Assembly: GCA_017380355.1 (NCBI GenBank)
Contig: JAFOED010000065.1
Coordinates: 1 to 10,908, forward strand
From: Ruminococcus sp.
Lineage (GTDB): Bacteria > Bacillota > Clostridia > Oscillospirales > Acutalibacteraceae
DNA length: 10,908 nucleotides
Reading direction: 5' to 3'
The notes beneath the pieces were generated by a model. The model worked only from the letters and a program-made list of their open reading frames with translations. It was not told the DNA's origin and searched no databases. Within the stretch, counting starts at the first letter, position 1. The number at the start of each line of letters is the position of its first letter. The translations under genes and the position numbers were made by a program. Below are positions 6,137-10,908 of the stretch, piece by piece.

Positions 6137-7441
6137 TCAAGATGCGTTGTTTTTAGTGGTCTTTGTGTTACTCTTTTCAGAAATATCTATATCAATAGAA
6201 TTTCTTTTACTTCTGATGATTACTGGATCAGCGTTCTGAGTAACTGTCTCTTCGTTTATAATAATTCTGGTAATCGTAGGGTCGCTAGGAGTCTCAAACA
6301 TTAAGTCTTTAAGTAAAGATTCCATAATACCTCGAACACCGCGAGCACCGGTTTTTTGTTCTTTAGCTTTATGAGCAATAGCTACGAGAGCATTCTTCTC
6401 AAATTCAAGTTCAACACCATCGAGTTTAAATAGGTGCTTGTACTGTGCAACAACAGAGTTCTTTGGTACAGTAAGAATCTTAACTAGAGCATCTTCATCT
6501 AAACCGCTGAGTGTTGTGATAACTGGTAATCTACCAATAAGCTCAGGAATGATACCGTACTTAACGAGATCGTGAGCAACAACATCACTCATCCACGCAG
6601 TTTCGTCAAGCTGGGCTCTGTCCTGAAGATTTGATTCAAAACCTAAAGTTGAAGAACCGATTCTCTTACCAACAATCTTCTCTAAACCATCAAAAGCGCC
6701 GCCACAGATAAACAGAATGTTCTTAGTATCAATCTGTAAGAACTCCTGCTGTGGATGTTTTCTGCCACCCTGTGGTGGAACATTAGCAACAGTACCCTCA
6801 ACAATTTTGAGAAGCGCCTGCTGTACACCCTCACCGCTGACATCGCGTGTGATAGACGGGTTTTCTGATTTACGAGCGATTTTATCAATTTCATCAATGT
6901 AAATAATACCCTGCTGAGCTTTTTCAATATCAAAATCAGCAGCCTGAATAAGCTTTAAAAGAATGTTTTCTACATCTTCGCCTACATAACCTGCTTCAGT
7001 TAAAGTAGTTGCATCAGAGATAGCAAAAGGTACGTCGAGTGCTTTTGCGAGAGTCTGTGCGAGTAAGGTCTTACCAACACCAGTAGGTCCAAGTAAAAGT
7101 ACATTACTCTTAGCGAACTCAATATTATCGTCGCTATTAAAAACTCTCTTGTAGTGGTTATAAACTGCAACAGCAAGAGTTTTTTTAGCGTCATCTTGAC
7201 CTATTACATACTCGTCAAGAATCGCTTTGATTTCCTGCGGCTTTAATAAATCTTGCTTCTTAGCGCTATATTTTTCTTTTGTAATCGGTTCAAATTCATC
7301 ATCTTCGAGAATTGACATACATAAATCAACACACTGATCACAAATATAAACACCGTTACCTGCGATAAGTCTGCCGACTGCATCCTGTGGCTTACCACAG
7401 AACGAACAACGCACGTTATTCTCAGGATTCTTTCCCGCCAT
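6137..7441 (-). CDS. clpX: ATP-dependent Clp protease ATP-binding subunit ClpX
   Basis: AAA+ unfoldase hexamer that recognises tagged or damaged proteins and threads them into ClpP. It has 434 residues, slightly longer than the usual ~420. The N-terminal zinc-binding domain has C12, C15, C34 and C37. Walker A GPTGVGKT is at 118-125, the pore-1 loop GYVG at 151-154, Walker B IIYIDE at 179-184, the pore-2 loop RKH at 227-229 and the sensor-2 segment GARGVRG near the C-terminus. The ClpP-docking loop reads LGF (266-268) where most ClpX have IGF, a conservative change that should keep docking. The tail is Lys/Thr/Asn-rich. The start at 7441 follows GGGAG by about 6 nt. The gene lies 14 nt after clpP and is surely co-transcribed with it. 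Confidence 0.97.
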   Translation of the reverse strand: MAGKNPENNVRCSFCGKPQDAVGRLIAGNGVYICDQCVDLCMSILEDDEFEPITKEKYSAKKQDLLKPQEIKAILDEYVIGQDDAKKTLAVAVYNHYKRVFNSDDNIEFAKSNVLLLGPTGVGKTLLAQTLAKALDVPFAISDATTLTEAGYVGEDVENILLKLIQAADFDIEKAQQGIIYIDEIDKIARKSENPSITRDVSGEGVQQALLKIVEGTVANVPPQGGRKHPQQEFLQIDTKNILFICGGAFDGLEKIVGKRIGSSTLGFESNLQDRAQLDETAWMSDVVAHDLVKYGIIPELIGRLPVITTLSGLDEDALVKILTVPKNSVVAQYKHLFKLDGVELEFEKNALVAIAHKAKEQKTGARGVRGIMESLLKDLMFETPSDPTITRIIINEETVTQNADPVIIRSKRNSIDIDISEKSNTKTTKNNAS

Positions 7442-7455
7442 AAAAAACTCCCAAA

Positions 7456-8037
7456 TTATCTTTTGTAAAGAATTTTGTCAATAAGACCGTATTCGAGTGC
7501 CTGCTCAGCAGTCATAAAGTTATCACGCTCAGTATCTCTAGCAATAACGTCTACGCTCTGACCTGTATTAGCGGCAAGAATTTCGTTTAGCTTCTTCTTT
7601 GTGTGAAGAATATGTTTTGTGTGAATCTCGATATCAGTAGCCTGACCTCTGGCACCGCCTGATGGCTGGTGAATCATAATGTCACTATTTGGTAATGCAT
7701 ATCTCTTGCCTTTTGTACCGGCAGAAAGTAAGAATGCACCCATAGAAGCCGCCATACCCATACAGATTGTAGAAACATCACACTTGATGTACTGCATAGT
7801 ATCATAGATAGCTAAACCATCAGTAACAGAACCACCCGGGCTGTTGATATAAAGACAGATGTCTTTATTTGGGTCCTGACCCTCAAGGTGTAAAAGCTGT
7901 GCAACAACTAAGCTAGCAGTTGTGCTGTTAACTTCTTCAGTGAGCATAATAATTCTGTCGTTTAACAAACGAGAGAAAATATCATAAGAACGCTCACCGC
8001 GGTTTGTCTGTTCTACTACATAAGGTACTAAACTCAT
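7456..8037 (-). CDS. clpP: ATP-dependent Clp protease proteolytic subunit ClpP
   Basis: Serine peptidase that forms the 14-subunit degradation chamber served by ClpX and other Clp ATPases. It has 193 residues, the standard bacterial length. The catalytic triad is Ser98 (in GMAASMGA), His123 (in MIHQPSGG) and Asp172 (in ERDNFM). The N-terminus (MSLVPYVVEQ) is the usual short axial-loop/propeptide form, and the oligomer-sensor segment QPSGGARGQ is present. The start at 8037 follows AAAGGAG by 9 nt. It lies 39 nt after tig with no terminator between, giving the common tig-clpP-clpX order. No CtsR- or CIRCE-type operator is visible upstream. Confidence 0.98.
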   Translation of the reverse strand: MSLVPYVVEQTNRGERSYDIFSRLLNDRIIMLTEEVNSTTASLVVAQLLHLEGQDPNKDICLYINSPGGSVTDGLAIYDTMQYIKCDVSTICMGMAASMGAFLLSAGTKGKRYALPNSDIMIHQPSGGARGQATDIEIHTKHILHTKKKLNEILAANTGQSVDVIARDTERDNFMTAEQALEYGLIDKILYKR

Positions 8038-8076
8038 GATTAACGGCTCCTTTAGAGTAATTTTTTATTAAAAAGA

Positions 8077-9354
8077 TTATTTAATCTTTGCGTTATCTCT
8101 GATAAACTTCATAGCTTTTTCAACAGCGAGATCCTGTGAAATAGCATCTACAGGGAGAACTTCCTTAACCTTGTCAGCTTCCATCTGATAAGCTTCAGCA
8201 AGTCTTTCGTACTCTGCGTTGATTTCTTCTTCAGTAGCAGCGATGTTCTCGAGCTTAACGATCTTCTCTAAAGCGAGTCTCATCTTAACTCTCTTCTGAG
8301 CTTCTGGGAGATACATCTCTTTAACTGATTCAGGATTCATGCCTGTGTACTGCATATATGTTGAGAGATCCATACCCTGTGAACGGAGTCTCATATCCAT
8401 CTCTCTAAGCATTGTATTAACTTCGTTGTCATACATAGCTTCTGGAATTTCACCTTCAACGAGTTCGAGAACTTTCTCAACTAACTTATCGTCGATATCT
8501 CTCTCAGCCTCATCTTCGAGTCTCTTAGCGATAGTCTCTTTGATTTCTTCTTTGTACTCGTCGAGTGTATCTTTATCACTTACATCCTTAACGAACTCGT
8601 CATCAAGCTCTGGGAGCTCTTTAACTTTAATCTCGTGGATAGTAATCTTAAACTGTGCTTCTTTACCCTTGAGCTCTTCTGAATGATACTCTTCTGGGAA
8701 AGTTACAGTGATTGTGAACTCTTCATCAGTGTTGTGACCAACGAGCTGTTCTTCAAAACCAGGAATGAAGTTACCGCTGCCAAGTTCGAGGTTGAAGTTC
8801 TCAGCCTTGCCACCCTCGAAAGCAACATCGTCAACAAAACCTTCAAAATCGATAACTGTTACATCACCCATCTGAGCAGCTCTGTCTTCAACAGTAACCA
8901 TACGGCTGTTTCTCTCTCTAACCTTTTCGATCTCTTCATCAACGAGTTCATCTGTAACTTCTGTTGACTTCTTCTCGATTTCGATACCCTTGTAATCCTT
9001 GATTTCAATCTCAGGCTCTACAACACATGTAGCTTTGAATGTGAAACCTTCAGCAGAAACTTCTTCTACCTCAACGTTAGTTACAACAACGATTTTGAGC
9101 TCTGCTTCTTTAGCAGCAGCATCTAAAGCTTCAGGATAGCACTCCTGCATTGCATCGTCATAGAATACATCTGTGCCATACATCTTCTCGATGATGTTAC
9201 GTGGAGCTTTACCTTTTCTGAAACCAGGAACGTTGATTGACTTAACCTGCTTCTTATAAACCTTAGATACAGCAGCAGCAAAAGTTTCCTTATCAACAGC
9301 TACCTTAAGCTCGTATGTATTTGTTTCTGTCTTGTTAGATGATACTAAATTCAT
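8077..9354 (-). CDS. tig: Trigger factor (ribosome-associated chaperone and prolyl isomerase)
   Basis: Chaperone that binds ribosomal protein uL23 at the exit tunnel, shields nascent chains and isomerises proline peptide bonds. It has 425 residues, the usual family length. The ribosome-binding N-domain carries the signature GFRKGKAP at 44-51. An FKBP-type isomerase domain spans about 163-243 (DVTVIDFEGF through FIPGFEEQL), and the helical C-terminal chaperone domain is rich in Glu and Lys. The start at 9354 follows AGGAGG by 8 nt, a very strong initiation signal fitting an abundant protein. It is the first gene of the tig-clpP-clpX run and has the only convincing promoter region of that run. 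Codons are somewhat more GC-ending than in lon or clpX, consistent with high expression. Confidence 0.97.
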   Translation of the reverse strand: MNLVSSNKTETNTYELKVAVDKETFAAAVSKVYKKQVKSINVPGFRKGKAPRNIIEKMYGTDVFYDDAMQECYPEALDAAAKEAELKIVVVTNVEVEEVSAEGFTFKATCVVEPEIEIKDYKGIEIEKKSTEVTDELVDEEIEKVRERNSRMVTVEDRAAQMGDVTVIDFEGFVDDVAFEGGKAENFNLELGSGNFIPGFEEQLVGHNTDEEFTITVTFPEEYHSEELKGKEAQFKITIHEIKVKELPELDDEFVKDVSDKDTLDEYKEEIKETIAKRLEDEAERDIDDKLVEKVLELVEGEIPEAMYDNEVNTMLREMDMRLRSQGMDLSTYMQYTGMNPESVKEMYLPEAQKRVKMRLALEKIVKLENIAATEEEINAEYERLAEAYQMEADKVKEVLPVDAISQDLAVEKAMKFIRDNAKIK

Positions 9355-9386
9355 TTTAATTTCCTCCTCAATTTTACACTTGTATT

Positions 9387-9395
9387 AATATACCA
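9387..9395 (-). promoter_or_regulatory. Candidate extended -10 promoter for tig-clpP-clpX
   Basis: On the minus strand these bases read TGGTATATT, an extended -10 (TGN plus a hexamer one base off consensus). No good -35 is seen at 17 nt, as is often so with extended -10 promoters. Initiation would fall near 9380, giving a leader of about 26 nt that includes the strong ribosome binding site at 9363-9368. The 85-nt gap between tig and the upstream phosphoesterase gene is where a promoter is expected. A second hexamer, TATTAT, lies at 9397-9402 on the same strand. Confidence 0.45.
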
Positions 9396-9439
9396 CATAA
9401 TAGCATAAAATACTATAAATAAATTGTTAATTAAATTCC

Positions 9440-10129
9440 TTAGCGCACTAAAATCGGCATAAATCCGGTGTAGTCGCAAGAAATGAGATGCATATTAATG
9501 CCTTTATATTCACCCACAACTGCATTTTTGTGAGTATGTGTACCGTGAAGATGCCCATAATAACACTCTTTTATACCATACTCAAGAAGAGTGTTCATAA
9601 TTTCTTCGCACTCAACATCGCCGTACACAGGCGGATAATGTAGAAAAACAACAGGTTTTACATCATTTTGATTTACAGAGTCGAGAGATAATTTAAGTCT
9701 ACCAACTTCTCTGTTGATAACTTTTATATCAGCATCTGTGTCAGCGTCGTAATACCAACCACGAGAGCCACAAATCACAAAGTTATCAACTTCAAAAGAG
9801 TTATTAAACAAAATCTCAATTGTATTGAAGTTATTAGTGCTTAGATATTCGTCAATTTTCTTCTTTGTAGCCCACCAGTAGTCGTGATTTCCTTTAAGTA
9901 AAATCTTTCTGCCCGGTAAGGAATTTAGAAACTTGAAATCCTCGTAGCACTCTTCTAGCTTCATTGCCCAGGAAATATCGCCAGCGATAACCACAGTGTC
10001 GTTTTCAGTAATAAGCGAATTCCAATTATCAGTAAGTCTTTTCTGATAATCCTGCCATCCATTGAAAACATCCATCGGCTTGTCTGTGCCAAGCGATAAG
10101 TGCAAATCAGCAATAGCGTACAAAGCCAT
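9440..10129 (-). CDS. Calcineurin-like metallophosphoesterase (predicted phosphohydrolase)
   Basis: Dinuclear-metal phosphoesterase of 229 residues with the family's motifs in order: D8-L-H10, G50-D51 (in IAGDISWAM), G80-N81-H82-D83, H164 (in FLHYPP) and G192-H193-L194-H195. These supply the metal-binding and catalytic residues. There is no signal peptide or membrane segment, so it acts in the cytosol. Small proteins of this type occur widely in Clostridia, but the substrate is unknown and cannot be inferred here. Its ATG shares one base with the stop codon of threonine synthase (TAATG, 10127-10131), which implies translational coupling. No clear terminator follows it before the tig promoter region, so some read-through into tig is possible. 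Confidence 0.9.
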   Translation of the reverse strand: MALYAIADLHLSLGTDKPMDVFNGWQDYQKRLTDNWNSLITENDTVVIAGDISWAMKLEECYEDFKFLNSLPGRKILLKGNHDYWWATKKKIDEYLSTNNFNTIEILFNNSFEVDNFVICGSRGWYYDADTDADIKVINREVGRLKLSLDSVNQNDVKPVVFLHYPPVYGDVECEEIMNTLLEYGIKECYYGHLHGTHTHKNAVVGEYKGINMHLISCDYTGFMPILVR

Positions 10130-10908
10130 TACTTTACTCCCAGTGCTTCAAAAACTGTGTTTTTCATATTATCTTTTTCTGTAACGTTATCAAATCTAGG
10201 CTTGAGACCCTTAAGTACAGAAATAGGTGCTGGAACTGCAGTGTTAGATAGTTTGTAGAGCATATCAACCATATCGAATTCATTCTCAGGTAAAACATCC
10301 TCAGACATAGCTTCTAAAACTGACTTTGAGAATTTATATGGACTAGCAGTTGATGCGATAACAGATGGAGTCTTATCCCCTGTTTCTTCTACGTACTTAT
10401 CGTAAACAGACACAGCAACTGAAGTGTGAGTATCACAAAGGTAGCTCTGTGCATCAAAGAGGTTCTTAATTGTAACCTTTGTAGACTCTTCGTCACAATA
10501 ACCGCCATAGAAGTTATTTTTGATTTCACTCTTAACGTTTTCAGGGACTTCATAAACACCCTCGCTCTTGAGTTTACTCATAAGTGAAGATACAAGTTTA
10601 TCGTCGTTACCAGACATCTTGTAAAGTAAACGTTCAAGGTTACTTGAAACAAGGATATCCATTGAAGGTGAGATTGTTGTATAGAAATCTCTGTTCTTAT
10701 CATATACACCTGTATTGATAAAATCAGTTAAAACATTATTAGAGTTTGATGCGCAGATAAATTTATTAACTGGAATACCCATCTCGCACGCGTAGTAAGC
10801 AGCTAAGATGTTACCAAAGTTACCTGTAGGAACTACGATGTTGATTTTTTCACCAAGCTCAACCTTACCGCTGTTAACCATATCGCAGTAAGCGTGAACA
10901 TAGTAAAC
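10129..10908 (-). CDS. thrC: Threonine synthase (partial, N-terminus beyond the right edge)
   Basis: PLP enzyme that converts O-phospho-L-homoserine to L-threonine, the last threonine-pathway step. The visible part is the C-terminal 259 residues; the frame stays open to the window edge and begins VYYVHAYCDMVNSGK, so the ATG at 10881 is internal. The glycine-rich PLP phosphate loop is seen in VPTGNFGNILAAYYA, followed by the family segment FICASNSNNVLTDF. The full protein is usually about 490 residues, so nearly half is missing, including the PLP lysine. The C-terminus includes SVIASTASPYKF, typical of the long (yeast/E. coli-like) threonine synthase class. The next gene starts within its stop codon. 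Confidence 0.93.
   Translation of the reverse strand, partial: VYYVHAYCDMVNSGKVELGEKINIVVPTGNFGNILAAYYACEMGIPVNKFICASNSNNVLTDFINTGVYDKNRDFYTTISPSMDILVSSNLERLLYKMSGNDDKLVSSLMSKLKSEGVYEVPENVKSEIKNNFYGGYCDEESTKVTIKNLFDAQSYLCDTHTSVAVSVYDKYVEETGDKTPSVIASTASPYKFSKSVLEAMSEDVLPENEFDMVDMLYKLSNTAVPAPISVLKGLKPRFDNVTEKDNMKNTVFEALGVK

Noticed and set aside
8038..8076. A terminator between tig and clpP
   Set aside because: Only a short A/T-only inverted stretch is present, without a GC stem, so tig and clpP are likely co-transcribed.
8339..8967. Plus-strand frames opposite tig with Ser/Leu-rich products
   Set aside because: They are antisense shadows of Glu/Lys-rich tig codons, with no start signals and no recognisable domain.
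9355..9439. CtsR heptads or a CIRCE element before tig-clpP-clpX
   Set aside because: I found neither GGTCAAA-type repeats nor a TTAGCACTC/GAGTGCTAA pair here or in the other gaps.
10879..10881. ATG at 10881 as the start of threonine synthase
   Set aside because: The frame continues to the window edge with family-like sequence, and a start here would remove the first half of the enzyme; it is an internal Met.
1..10908. CRISPR arrays, tRNA or rRNA genes, insertion sequences
   Set aside because: No spaced direct repeats, no cloverleaf or rRNA-like sequence, and no transposase or terminal inverted repeats were seen; gaps between genes are all under 100 nt.

Overview
The window suggests a low-GC member of the Clostridia, probably in the Ruminococcaceae/Oscillospiraceae neighbourhood. 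This rests on the gene order tig-clpP-clpX-lon-engB, the AT-rich codon use and the strong GGAGG-type ribosome binding sites; the exact genus is my inference. About 10.2 kb (from roughly position 655 to the right edge) has an even composition of about 30-42% GC in the lines I counted. The first ~640 bases are different, at about 58% GC with roughly 90% of codons ending in G or C.

Layout, left to right. (1) 1-651, minus strand: the N-terminal 217 residues of a MalF/UgpA-type sugar ABC transporter permease, cut by the window edge. (2) 652-715: a short AT-rich divergent promoter region. (3) 716-1708, plus strand: a XerC/XerD-family tyrosine recombinase with all its catalytic residues. (4) 1711-1742: a perfect 13-bp hairpin serving as terminator for two converging genes. 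(5) 1752-9354, minus strand, transcribed right to left: tig, clpP, clpX, lon, engB and lysA. Gaps are 39, 14, 68, 14 and 1 nt, and a terminator-like hairpin lies between clpX and lon. (6) 9355-9439: the tig promoter region. (7) 9440-10908, minus strand: the C-terminal part of threonine synthase followed by a metallophosphoesterase, overlapping by one base (TAATG).

How the genes work together. Trigger factor folds nascent chains at the ribosome exit. ClpXP and Lon are the two main cytosolic ATP-dependent proteases. EngB is a GTPase for large-subunit ribosome assembly. The block is therefore a protein quality-control and ribosome-biogenesis cluster of a kind well known in Firmicutes. Genes for aspartate-family amino acids flank it: a DAP decarboxylase (lysine) at the downstream end and threonine synthase upstream.

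Most of the window is ordinary housekeeping sequence and I found no new multi-gene system. The points worth checking are the sharp composition break at about 640-660, which may be an assembly chimera or a transfer junction beside a recombinase; the hairpin packed against the lon ribosome binding site; and several unusual residues in the LysA-like decarboxylase.
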